64,000 nucleotides of DNA, taken from Asterochloris sp. CNOR1. Its lineage: Eukaryota > Chlorophyta > Trebouxiophyceae > Trebouxiales > Trebouxiaceae. This document shows positions 10,366-26,270 of the stretch, piece after piece. Below the pieces are notes generated by a model that saw nothing but the letters and a program-made list of their open reading frames with translations, was not told where the DNA came from and did no database searches. Made by a program: the position numbers and the translations under genes. Location: positions 3,286,001 to 3,350,000 of the forward strand of contig OZ017750.1 in the NCBI GenBank assembly GCA_963969365.1, given 5' to 3'. How positions within the stretch are numbered: the first letter of the stretch is position 1; every line of letters starts with the position of its first letter.

Positions 10366-13152
10366 ATGTCTTTCATGTTGGACCCACAAGCCTGCAACCC
10401 CTGTCCGGGCAAGCTGGTGGAACAGATGAGCTGGCGGGTGAGCTGGATCGATCAGCATGCCCGGCATGATTCAGAGGCTGAGGACGAAAGACAGGAAGCG
10501 GGAGCCTGGCAAAGGCCAGACTTCGTCTTCAAGATCTGTCTCTCAGACAGAGAGTCTCAGTCTGCATGCATGGTTCGCCAAGCCACCCTTGAAGTGGTAT
10601 TCGATAACAGTTCAGCTCAGGCAAGTGTTGGATTGGCCATGCAAAATGTCTGCAGTCGTTGGTAATACTTTGTCGTGCATTCCAAACATGACACTGTGCT
10701 GGTGATGCTGTGGTTGTCAAAGCTAACCTGCGGGGATTTGCCTGCAGGAAGTGCATGATGCACTGTGGGCCACCCCAGGCGTGGCCATTGATTACCACAA
10801 GCTAATTCGGAATCACGATGTCAAGGCAGGGCCATGGCAAAACAATCAGCGTACCATCAGCTTCTGGACGCCACTCAAAGCCCCTGCCTTTGTGTGCAAG
10901 ATGATAGGTGAGGTGCAGAGGTGTGCTGCCGCTTCTGCAGGCATGAATAGCTATGCAGACAAAGACGTGATGCTCAATATATTGTCTGTTTGCATGATGA
11001 GGCACAGCAGCTCATGGCTGCTGCAAACTCATATGCGCAATGGACATTGCAGGCAGCGAACTCCCTCAGTCTGCATGCATAGCTGTCCTTCACATGCTGC
11101 AGGCACAGATGTGCTCAACATTCTGGACAAGCAGGAGCGCAGCTTTGATGCGACCACTGGCAACATCGTGATCAGGTCCACCCCCGAGCTGCAGAGTGCG
11201 TCAGGCAGCAAATTTGTGACCAGCGTGGTCTTCACGATGCAGAATGTCACCAACGGGCGCAAAACCTGCCGGGTAGGCATTGACTCACTTGGCCCTCAGG
11301 ATGGAAGTGCAGCGCTGGGATGGCCATCAAGTTGATGTCAAGCTGCTCTCAAGCAAGTGGGGCTTGCCCCACGTGAAGCCAAACTTTTGAGCAGTTGAGC
11401 CCAGCACATATTGTACCCCACAGCAGTTGTATCTCTGGGCAGCAGAGGGTCCAAGGGTTGGCGCAGGCTTGCAGGCATTGACGCTGGGCAGACAACACGC
11501 AGGTCTATGGTGCTGTGACTTCGCAGTACTGAGGCCAGGCTGGTGTCTGCTTGTAGCTGAGGCCTGGTAGCGCATGTGCCCCTGAGTTGTGGGAGCTCAG
11601 CTCAGCCAGACCCATTTGGATTCCCACTCTGCTGCCTATTTGACATGCCACAGCTCGTGTACTGGCCTGTGCCTGCAGATGGAGGCAATTGTGACCTGTG
11701 AGGCTCTGGTGCCCTGGGCGCTTCAGAGCACGGTGGAGAGCCTTATGATCGCTGAGGGCGAGAAGAGTTTGGGCAAGCTCATGTGCTTCACCAAGGAACG
11801 TTACACAGACATCAGGGCCAACCAGGTGGGTGGTGTGCTCGTCTGGAGGCTTGGCAGGGGCTTTTGTGCCGTCTGATGCTTGATCTAGCACCTGCCTAAA
11901 GGGTTGTGTGAGCCCTGTCAAAGCTGAAGGAAGCAGAGCTGCCACCAGGCTAAGTTGGTTCAAGCCATCCACACAGGCAGCTCACAGGGCCTGCAGCCTC
12001 ACAACCTGTATTTGTTGCAAGCCTGTTGGCTCCAGTGACATTCATCCAGCTGGAGCGGCTGCTCAATATGCCATGCTCACTGTGCTTTGTCTAGCTGGCA
12101 GTAGGTACTGCGTGGGACCTCAATGTTGCCGTAGTTTTGCCCTGCACACACTATGCACCTCTGGACGCAACCTTGAGGTGTTTGTACCTTGTTTGACCCA
12201 CTGTGCAATCCCTTACTGTTGCTGCACCTTGCCCTGCAGGCAGTGGGCACTGCCAAGCAGCCTGTGCGCAGCCTGACCAAAGTGGGAGAGGATGTCTTTG
12301 TCGACGCCGTGGAGACTGCCTCTGCAGCAGCTTCAGTGGCTTCAGACCTTGGCCAGAGTAAGCCTGCCTCCTACTTGCCTGCCCAGCTCAGCGTGCTTCC
12401 CCTTTTCTTTGCTTGGCGGCTTGCCACCTGCTACTTGCCCTGTGCATGGAGCAGCATCTCGTTGACAAGCCTTTGTCAAATCCTGCCAGCCGAACAGGCT
12501 GCAGGCACAGTGTCTTGCACTGAAGCTGTAATGTGGACCCACTTTGATACTTGTACGTCTGTGGGCTTGCAGTGAGCGACGTGGAGAGTGCAGTGGTGGT
12601 GGCAGCGGATCCCCTTCCGCCAACATTTGGCGACATGCCATTCGAGCAGGCCATGCAGCTTCATATGGAGTACCAGCAGAAACGCACAGCCCAAACTATG
12701 CAGATGCTTGGCGGCGTGGACGACAGGTATGTGCACCTTGCTGGGTGATACAGCAGCCAGAGAGCTGCTGTTGCTTGCTTGTACAATATGCCTGCCTGCT
12801 GATTGTCTGCTTGTCGGCCCTGACAAAGCTACAGTCCGAGCCTGTCTTTGCAGCGCAAGATGCCTAGCCAATGACGCAGGCAGCACGTTCAGTGACATCT
12901 GGCGGTGCTCACCAAGCTGCCTACTTGTTCTACATGGTGTTACAAGGTGCTGCCTTCCCCTCACCCCTGACACCATGGCTTGCCAACTTCAGGTTACAAC
13001 AGTTGTCTTCTGAGGTGTATGGGATGAGGACTGAGCTGCAACAACAGCAACAAACCCAGTCTGCCCTGCTGTACTCTTTGTGCTTACTGTCAGGCATCAA
13101 CCTGGGACTGTGTGCCTGCCTGATATACTTGAGACGCAAACAAGCAACATGA
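10366..13152 (+). CDS. VASt/START-like lipid-transfer protein, membrane-anchored
   Basis: Seven exons close in phase: 10366-10620, 10748-10907, 11103-11272, 11679-11825, 12240-12357, 12573-12726 and 12993-13152, giving about 387 residues. From residue 75 to about 240 the pattern matches VASt-type START-like domains (plant VAD1, animal GRAMD1/Aster): a strand LEVVFDNSSAQ, a helix EVHDALWATPG, KAGPWQNNQRTISFW, long beta-strands, and a closing amphipathic helix near WALQSTVESLM. A charged, glutamine-rich coiled stretch precedes a single hydrophobic segment (ALLYSLCLLSGINLGLCACL) followed by a basic end, so it is probably tail-anchored with the lipid-binding domain in the cytosol. Family proteins move sterols at membrane contact sites; the ligand here is unknown. 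No GRAM domain was found. The first intron starts with GC (CAG|GCAAGT). The initiator at 10366 is a guess, and more 5' exons may exist. Confidence 0.65.
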
Positions 13153-13592
13153 TGAGCCGCCACCAGTAGTGACCACCAGTTTCATTGAATGTGAGGTACC
13201 GATTTTGTTGCGTGGAGCGGTTCATATGCTTTCCAAAGATTCATTTGAAACAAAATCCAAGTCCTGGGCATCATGCCTGGCAAAGCGTCAGTGGCAAAGC
13301 AAATTCTATGTCCAGAGCAATGCAAAACATACCACAAGGTTTCCCAGGATCTGAAGGCCGCGCTTGCTGCCAAAGGGGCTCTTCAGAAAGCAATGTGTCT
13401 GGAGGACTACCAGAAGCACTGCGTCTGCCATAGACATGCTTGAGGGCACATCTCCCTCAGCAGAGGCAAGAAAAGCCCCCTCAGGATGCACATATGCAAT
13501 TGATGGCTCAGCAGTGCTTTGTTGAGTGCGCCTCACACTTCAGCATTATTGAGGAGGCGGCAGTGGGTTCCTGCTAAAATATTCAAACAAGC
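13153..13592. other. Convergent 3' region, VASt gene and ARPC3
   Basis: This gap separates two stop codons facing each other. It is relatively AT-rich and I see no coding pattern beyond short chance frames. It probably contains both 3' UTRs. Confidence 0.5.
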
Positions 13593-14406
13593 TCAGGACA
13601 TGGTCTTGTTCAGGAATCGTCTTGACGCGAAAGCTGTCCAGAACTTGTCAAGAGTGCCATCCTCTGTGTAGCACCTCTCCAGCAAGCAGCGCCCTGCTCT
13701 CTCCCTGCACTGCCTCAGGTAAAGCTTGATCCTGTCTGCAGTCACACATACACACTGCGTCTGATGCTATCCTGCTGTGTGCCGGTGCAGCAGGCTCCAG
13801 ACCTGAGACAGAGGCTTATGTTGAGTTGCACCTGCTTCTTGTCTATTGATTGGTGCTGAGACCAGGCCGCCTAGGCAGAAGCCAAACTCTCCAGGGAGAC
13901 GGAATGTCTCATGCGCCAGTGTGAACAGCTGCTTTTCGGCCTCCTCCCTGCAAGGCTTGCTGTCTGACAACCCTGCGGAGCAGTGCCACTGAGATTGTTT
14001 TGCACTGAATGCTGTCTTGTTGCTGCTCCTCTGGGTTGCCAGACAGCAAGACAATCTTGGTGGCACTGCAGCATGGCAGCTTCAGCTGAAGAGCACAGCA
14101 CTCACGCTTGAGGCAGCTGCTCAGGAACAGCGTAATGTACACCAGCAGCTTGTCTGCTGAGCTCTTGATGCTGTAGTTGGTGAATAGCACATTGGCCCTG
14201 CACACCAGCCAAGCACTGGCCCTGCAATGCCCACGCTGGTTCACACGGTGTAATCTTGTGGAGCTGCACCTGAAGAAGAACACAGCCTCTTCAACCACGT
14301 CTCTGCGGCCTTCCAATCCTTCCTGCTTGGCTTTCAGAGGCAACAGAGGTAATTCGCAGCATCGATCGCAGCTCTCACAGCTAATGGTGCAATGATAGCC
14401 CGCCAT
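13593..14406 (-). CDS. ARPC3: ARP2/3 complex subunit 3
   Basis: Four exons (14270-14406, 14106-14197, 13832-13972, 13593-13735) give exactly 170 residues with all phases closing; the family is usually about 175. The protein starts MAGYHC, followed by the diagnostic DVVEEAVFFFRANVLF and NYSIKSSADKLLVYITLF, equivalent to DIVDEAIYYFKANVFF and the ADRTLIYITLY block of animal ARPC3. Next come SSCLKR, FRLPGEFGF (PIPGEPGF in animals) and the C-terminal FWTAFASRRFLNKTMS, matching WWTCFVKRQFMNKSLS. ARPC3 is a structural subunit of the seven-protein complex that nucleates branched actin filaments in the cytosol. The 5' end faces the aspartate aminotransferase gene. The homology is unambiguous; the acceptor at 13972 was chosen because only it restores the frame. 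Confidence 0.9.
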
Positions 14407-15742
14407 GGCTGTGTGCAGGCGAGTCAAAGTGCTTGACTTTGATGGGGATGCTAAATTACATGTCAACTTGCTCTGTTCAGGCAGTTTTTCAAGCAAGCAG
14501 ACAGCAGGCATTGCTGCATGACCTGCATCGTAGCCAATGACTTGAAAGCAGCTGCAGGAGCGGTCAATAGGTCAGCTTGAGGCAGCGGTCCTTCCCTCCT
14601 GGGCTGACTACCTCCAGACCATGCAAGCACTGTGGAAGTCTGTGCCTTGTTTGACTGAAGAGCCAGGACTCTAAGTTGCTGAGACAGTGCCAAATGGGCC
14701 AGTGCATCGGCAGACGCTGTGGCCATGTGACAGGGTGGAGCCCTGTGGATGAGCAGACGGAGCCTACATGTGACTGGTGGTTGTGGGCCCCTGCCAGGCA
14801 GCAGCCAGCTACATGCTGATGTGGCAAGGCACAGTGTGGGCTTCATGGTGGAGCTCAGGGATGCTGGTGCTGGTTGCTGGATGCCCTGAGCAGCCCCCAG
14901 ATGAGGGCGGTGGACGCTGTGGTACTTGTTGATCTGCGTGATGTGCGGCAGCATGCAGCGCAGCCCTGTGGATGAGCAGACGGAGCCTACATGTGACTGG
15001 TGGTTGTGGGCCCCTGCCAGGCAGCAGCCAGCTACATGCTGATGTGGCAAGGCACAGTGTGGGCTTCATGGTGGAGCTCAGGGATGCTGGTGCTGGTTGC
15101 TGGATGCCCTGAGCAGCCCCCAGATGAGGGCGGTGGACGCTGTGGTATCTGTTGATCTGCGTGATGTGCGGCAGCATGCAGCGCAGTCCATGGGAGGCAA
15201 TGATTGCCAGGGCTGGGTTGCGGACTCAAGCCCTGGACACTGGGCTGTAATGAGGCTGCGCGAGGGACACAAGAGTGGACCTGGGGTTGCCTCCCAAACA
15301 GTTGCTGCATGAATGTGCTTGCCAGAACACCTTTGGGAAATGAAAGACCTGGCAGTCACCGGCTCAGTGGCCGCATTGCAAGAGGACTAGCTTGGCCATC
15401 ACGTAGGATAGATAGGTCCACGGTGTTTTTGGACAGGCCACTGCAGTTTCCTCCTTACGAGGCGTGGTGCACCCCTTTCGTGGCGGCAGTGGGCTTGAAA
15501 AGCAGATAGATCCGATGCAGGGGCTGCCAGGGACCAGGCAGCACTCCTTCAGGTGTCTGCAGCACAAGGTGTGTGGCACTCCGTCAGCACACATGTGGGA
15601 GTGGTTGCTGCATCTTTTCATCCACAGCGGCAGGCATGACACTGTCACCTGAGCATTTGTGCCCATCACAGTGCTTATTGGCAATGACCTTTGCTGCCCA
15701 CCCTCACCCTGTTGTGTGCGGCAGTGCGCATTGCTTCTGCAC
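14407..15742. other. Divergent intergenic region, ARPC3 and aspartate aminotransferase
   Basis: It separates two start codons pointing away from each other and so should hold both promoters and 5' UTRs. About a third of it is a 223-bp tandem duplication (separate entry). Long open frames cross the duplication on the minus strand, but the unit length is not a multiple of three and they show no family resemblance. Confidence 0.5.
14741..15186. repeat. 223-bp tandem direct repeat, two copies
   Basis: Copy one is 14741-14963 and copy two 14964-15186, adjacent and nearly identical. The one difference I see is GTACTTGTTG against GTATCTGTTG. Such identity implies a very recent duplication or ongoing homogenisation. 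It lies in the shared upstream region of ARPC3 and aspartate aminotransferase, so any regulatory site inside it is now doubled. An assembly artefact is possible. Confidence 0.9.
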
Positions 15743-20911
<5,169 letters not shown>

Positions 20912-21296
20912 GTTCTGCAGGGGTGTTAATGGCTGTTTTTTGCTCTTAAATTTGACCAATGAACGTTGCAATGTTAGATGACTGGATACGCCTGACATGT
21001 ACTGTGCAAGCACTCGACACCTCAGGGCTCAAGTTGCTCGATCAGATCTTGGTGCCGTGTGTGCTCAGCAGTTGTAAAGGTGGAGGAGGGGACAATCAAT
21101 AAGCGTAACAGAACAGAGGTTCAGAAAGAGCAAAGAATGCATCATGAGGTTGGGTTTATTTGATATGTGTGTGCTTGAGCTCCTGCACACCAGGCAAGAA
21201 GTGTTCTGCTCCTCGGCCAACAGGCTGTGCAGTGCAGGCACAGCTGCACATCTGAAGAGTCAGCTCCACCTCCAGCATGAGCACCTCCCCTATTTA
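20912..21296. other. Convergent 3' region, aminotransferase and HAD hydrolase
   Basis: It sits between two facing stop codons and is AT-richer than its surroundings. A TGTAA element at about 21073 on the plus strand is the usual green-algal polyadenylation signal and would fit the aminotransferase transcript. Nothing else is evident. Confidence 0.45.
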
Positions 21297-24200
21297 TTAC
21301 ACACTACTCACCATGCTCATTCTGCGGCCAGCTACCCTCTCCTCCTCTATCTGGAAGACAAGGTCCACTGCCTCCCCGACACCCTGCAGCAGTTGTGAAG
21401 GTGAGTGCAGCATGCAGCTCTACAAACCTGCATGCCTACCTTCCCTGCGTCTTGGAGATGGGAACAGGCCCACAAAACACAATCCAACCAACACTTTGAG
21501 GCTCAAATGCATGTCACACCTGGCAGACGTAGTGCGCTGGGTCCTCTGGGTCGTTGCTGTCAACGCCACCCTGCAGATTCACAACAGCTGGGCCACGGCA
21601 GTCCAAAAGGGGAGTGTGTATCCTGGCCAGTGTTGACACAAAGACACAACCTCAGCAGCGCTACTGGGGTGCATGGCAGGAGCCACTCCCGATCACAGCA
21701 GACCTAGCTGCATGTCTGCGCCACTGAAAGTCACACTGCTGCTGATGATTGTCATTGTGTGCAGGCTGATTCAAGATACAAAAGATGTGTGAGCTTTCAC
21801 CTTGTACACGCCTGTGCACACCAGCACTGAGCGCCAGATGTTCCCTGCAGAGTTGGCACCACGGACATCGCTCTTGGGATTGTCCCCAAAGGCATAGATG
21901 TGCTTCAGCGTATGGCTGGCTGCCTCACGCCCTGACTGCTTTGCCAGCTCATCCAGCTGCGCTTGGAGCTTCTTTGTTGCAATGCCATATGCCGGCTTGT
22001 TGGGCTTGCCTGCAGGGCATAGGTTGTGATGATATTGGCCACCTTTAGCAAACCTTGGACTGCAACTAGCGTTGTAAATGCCAGGTGCACGACAGGCCAT
22101 GGCGGCTGGTGTCAAGGGCGGTCACGTGGCTGGCTGCTGTGCATGGCACATGCAGCAGTGGGTTGTGGAGGGTTGTGCAGAAGTTGATGATATGCAGGCC
22201 ACCTCAGAGCAGATGCACCATATGCATTACAACAGCCTAAGAGTCACTAAAATTTCCCTTCCACGAAAGAGGCAGGGGTGGTCAATGATTTTCCATCTGT
22301 TGCAGCCCTAGTTGTGGGGACTGGCTGCTAGAGCTGGCCCGAGGTCATATAAATTTGGGAGGCCCCCGGCTCACCATGCTTGATAATCTCAAGCTGCCTG
22401 CCGGTGCTCTCAGTGAACAGCAGCTCCAGCAGCTTGATGAAGGCGCCTGGGCCAAAGCGGGCAGTGTGGAAGTGCTCGGCGTAGGTGAAGTCAAAGTTGC
22501 AGTTGAAAAGCTTGACATGCTGCTTCCCATCCTCAGCCAGGTGCTCGATGCGCCCATCAGACCTGCAGTCAGGTAGAGGCAGGTCGGTCAGAGTCAGGTA
22601 GGCTGGTCACTGGGATATGCGTTGGGCTGTTCCCACTGCTCTGGCAGGTTGGCCTCAGCTGCTCAGCAGCATGAGGGATCATCAAGTGTGTGCACGGCAC
22701 TGGGTGCAAGGCGTCTTGCTGATCAGCCAGGCTGGGGGATGCAAGCAATGCCTTGCCCCGTCCAGCCCACTCATCCACCCCTGCACGAGCCTAGAGAGTG
22801 CGGACGACCTGCATGGCCCCTATGCTATATACCATAGGCATTCGCACCCCCTCAGGCTGAAGAATTAAGCTGCCACCACCCCTTGCAACCCCAACTCTCT
22901 TCTGATGAGGTTTGCAGATGACCTACAGGTCCTCATGTCTGCACGACTGTCTTCACCAAAACCGGCTCAGGCTTGGTGCCCCACCCCTTCCAAACCCACC
23001 CCTTCCGACTGCACCCCTCACCTCATGAGGTCGCAGATGACCTGGAGGTCCTCATGCCACTCCATGGGTGTCTCCACAACAATGACAGCTGCCACCGGGT
23101 CCTTGGCCCAGGAGTCGTCTTCAAGTTTCTCGTACCTCTTGTTGGGCAGCGCATGGGGGTAGGCCCGGGCGTACTCAGACACTGTGGCCACCTTGTGGTA
23201 GCCGTAGCCTGCATGCCAGGGGTGGGCAGGGGGTGGCAGGGAGTGGAGGTGCTCAAGGTCAAGGTCAAGGCCGAGGCCTGTGCATAGTCTGGCCTGTGGC
23301 CACCCTGTGGTAGCCATGGAATGCACACCAGGGTGGGCAGGGGTTCCTTCAAGTCAGCTGGGGCAGCGGGGTGCTGCCAGGGGAGGGCAGCTTGGGTGCA
23401 GCTGTGAGATGCTGGGTCTGCCAGGGACACGCACTTGCAGATACAGGTGAAGACGCCAGGGTGGGCAGAAGACTGCTGTGCCTGGTGACATCCTGCAAGC
23501 CTGCTCTCATGCAGAGCCGCTGCAGCTAACCAGGGATGGTACAGTGGCCAGCAGGGGTGGCGCCAGAGCGCTGCCATCGGCCAAGAGCTGCCCATCTCAG
23601 CAACTCCCGCAGGTCGATACGTTGAACCTTGAACCACCAGCCAGCTGTCTGTCAAGGTAGACCCAACTCACTGCGTAGGACCTCTTTGAGGTCTGTGCGG
23701 CTGTACCCAGTCACCAGCACCAGCTTGTCCTTGAACTCTGCCGAGTGGTTCTGCAGCAGGGAGCACCAAGGTCATCATGGTGGACGCCTCTGCAGGTGCA
23801 GGCCGTGCAAGATTTTTTGGGCTGAACATGCAACACACAGGCTGCCGCTTTGCAAAGTGGCAGATCCCTTGCTTGCCCAGGGCAGGCAACAGCATTCAGG
23901 GGACCACCTGGCAGCCTGCATGCATGCACCGCACAGGCTGCCATCCTCAAGCCCAGATCAGGCAACAGCATCCTGGGCACCATGGCTGCAGCTGCTTGAG
24001 ACATCGACAGCGACTCCTTGGGAGGCAGCAGACAAGCCGTCATTGCAGCTGCCCCTGGCACCCATCCTCAGCTCAGTACCTCGCTGCCTGCAGCTGCCCC
24101 CTAGGGCGTCCCAGGGTGATCCACTGCTAATGGAAATGAAAGATTGATCGAGTGAGCGGCTGGAGGGTTTGACTGCACAGCGCATCAGGGCTCACAACAT

Positions 24201-25231
24201 TGGCTCACCTGACAGTGTCACATGCGAGTGCCAGATCATGCATCCATGCACGGGCTGCTGAAGAACAGCAGGCAAATCCAATGCAAGGTCCTCGGAAGAC
24301 GGCAGGGAAGAGATGAGAGGCCGTCACTGTCAAGGCCTTTGTTGGTCAAGAGCACTTCATGAATGGGCACCAGCTGATGCACCTTGACTAGCTTACACCA
24401 AATGACACAGCCAGCCCCTACACAACCGGCGCAGCCTCACCAGCTGTGCCTTTCGGGGCTGCATCAGCACAGCAGACCCGCACCTGCAGCGCGGAGTGGT
24501 TGAGCACCATGTTTTTGGTCGTGACAGGGATGTCAAACTGCTTCGTCAGGATCTTGGCACGCTCGGCCTCAGTATCCATGCCGTTGTTGGTGACAAAGAG
24601 GTAGGGCACGCCGCTGTCATGCACCTTGCGGAGGGCCTCCTTGGCATTGGGCAGGATGTCCCAGCCACGGATCAGGACGCCTGCGGGGTGGCAGGCACCA
24701 GGGAGACTGCTTTGATGGCATCAGGGTGACTTCTAACATGTCAGGAACTGGCAGAGCTTGCAGCTGAGAGCAAGAGCCAAGAGCCACTTCCGCGCGCTGC
24801 TCGTGCAAGTGGTGTCGAGAGCTGCATGGTGCCTGCAGCAATGACAGCACAGCTCTGCCTACCATCAATGTCAAACACCAGCCTGCAGCAACGGGAAGCA
24901 ATAATTGAGCAGATTGCTGCTGAATGCTTACTGGCAGAAGATGCTCTGAGACTCACCCAAACTCGGGCATGGCTGCAGTGCTGGGCATGCTGGTAGTACT
25001 GAGTGACACAAGGCCTGCACCAGACTGAGCCAACCTTAGGACCAGCGCCTCTTGTCCAATGGCTGAGCACATGACAAAGTATCAATTGAGGCAGAGCAGG
25101 ACAATGCTCACCTGATCGTGGTGGACACCTGATCGTGGTGGACTGTTGAGCCCTCTGCAGAGTTTAGCTCAGCGCTAGCTTAGCTGCCAAGCAGTCTGTG
25201 GATCAGGTGGGTAACCCTACCTGACTGTCAT
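21297..25231 (-). CDS. HAD-superfamily hydrolase, CECR5/HDHD5 type
   Basis: Exons on the minus strand: 24863-24882, 24484-24680, 23672-23750, 23022-23208, 22375-22562, 21801-22009, 21520-21570, 21297-21383, all phase-consistent, about 300 residues. The catalytic DxD box is in LVFDIDGVLIRG, followed by YLFVTNNG (motif II), NHSALQ, LVLVTGYSRTDLKEVLRS, a cap region with KLFNCNFDFTYAEHFH, the motif III lysine region and FGDNPKSDVRGANSAG (motif IV). This order is that of TIGR01456/CECR5 proteins, HAD-IIA phosphatase-like enzymes whose substrate is not established. The nucleophile motif lies on a 20-nt micro-exon. The first exon is uncertain: 25221-25231 (ATGACAGTCAG before GTAGGG) has the right phase and would give an MTVRLVFDIDG start without a targeting peptide. 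The last exons are less conserved, ending VFQIEEERV and a basic tail. Confidence 0.8.
22895..23060 (-). repeat. Decayed copy of a HAD-gene exon donor edge
   Basis: The donor side of the exon at 23022-23208 (GCAGATGACCTGGAGGTCC at 23033) has a diverged copy in the following intron at 22914 (GCAGATGACCTACAGGTCC), an offset of 119 bp. Similarity extends over roughly 50 bases, including the flanking CCCCTT-rich intron sequence. Confidence 0.75.
23183..23345 (-). repeat. Decayed copy of a HAD-gene exon acceptor edge
   Basis: The acceptor side of the same exon (TGTGGCCACCTTGTGGTAGC at 23183) and the intron beyond it (CCAGGGGTGGGCAGGGG) are repeated at 23295-23340 (TGTGGCCACCCTGTGGTAGC, then CCAGGGTGGGCAGGGG), offset 112 bp. 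This exon therefore has degraded copies on both sides. Confidence 0.75.
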
Positions 25232-25361
25232 GAAACCTCGGCAAGATAATCTCGGCCAGATGAACCCATGAAAGATGATGACTTGCTGCCGATATCCAGC
25301 CATACATGCCAGGCTGGATCAAGCTGGATGTGGAGGTTCACACGTCGTCACACCAGAAAAG

Positions 25362-26178
25362 TCAGGACAGCATGCTGCCTATGGGCTCAAAGGAGATGTG
25401 CCCCAGGTGGTCAATGAACATGGGTCTTCCTTGGTCAGAGAGACGAATGGCGCAGCAGGAGTGGCCTAACCTGGATAAGCAGTCCAATGGCCAGCAGGTG
25501 TGCTGTCATGCCTGCCGCAGAAGTTCAATGAACCTCATCAAGGAAGCAGTGCCTGCTACAGCAGCGTCGAGCCATGGGAGCCAGCAATTCCCGCCCTGCG
25601 TCTGGAGGCCCTGAAGTGCTGTGTGATGCAGGGGGGCTTTGCTGAGCAGCACTGTACCTGCTGTCAGGAGGATCTTACATTTGTGAAGCTGCTAGGGGCT
25701 AATTGGGCTTGAGGAGGGCTGGCTGGCTGTGAGCGGCTGCAGAAGCAGGCATCAGCCCACAGCTGCAGGCTAACCCAGTCCCTCTTGCCCCCTGTCTCAG
25801 CAGCTCAGCCTCACCACCACTGCCTGCCGGTCTCAAGCAGGCTGATGGGTAGTGGCTGGCATCAGCACTTGCAAGCAGTGAGTGCCTGCTGCATGCAACT
25901 CTTCAAACAGACAATTCCTACTCCAATGATCTTCAGGCAGCATAACCTTGGTGCCATCACCAAGATTGTGCAGCGTCTTGCCTTGCAGGAGCTTGAGTCG
26001 CTCCAAGCCGCAGAGGGGCTGTTGTGACGTGGGTCCACCCTTGTAATGGCCTCCAAGCAGCCCAATGGCTCCCCATGCCCTGCAGGTGCTTGGCTGTGCG
26101 ATACAGGCAGCATGCTGACCTGGCACTGGCTGAAACTGAACTGGGGCTGGCCGGCAGGGGCCCCGTGAGGAGGGCCAT
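25362..26178 (-). CDS. Uncharacterised protein (weak model)
   Basis: Several minus-strand stretches look coding but could not be joined in phase. The terminal one ends at a stop at 25362-25364 and reads AIRLSDQGRPMFIDHLG, then HISFEPIGSMLS. Upstream are WLPWLDAAVAGTASLMRFIE (about 25510-25600) and YKGGPTSQQPLCGLERLK, followed by LHNLGDGTKVMLPEDHW (about 25930-26045). An ATG at 26178 opens MALLTGPLPASPSSVSASA, which could be a targeting peptide. I do not recognise a family. Part of it may instead be 5' sequence of the HAD hydrolase on the same strand. Confidence 0.3.
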
Positions 26179-26270
26179 ACTGCAGCCAGCCAGCACCAAA
26201 GCGCCCAATTTAGCGCGCGGCCACGCCAGAATGCCCGCCGGCCAGGCCAGCAGGGGAGCTGGCGGAGAGC

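Noticed and set aside
14463-15310. Long minus-strand open frames across the 223-bp duplication
   Set aside because: The repeat unit is not a multiple of three, the frames shift between copies, and the predicted peptides match no family; they are open because of base composition.
25112-25141. Short doubled CACCTGATCGTGGTGG motif
   Set aside because: Only two copies of about 16 bases in non-coding sequence; no function suggested.
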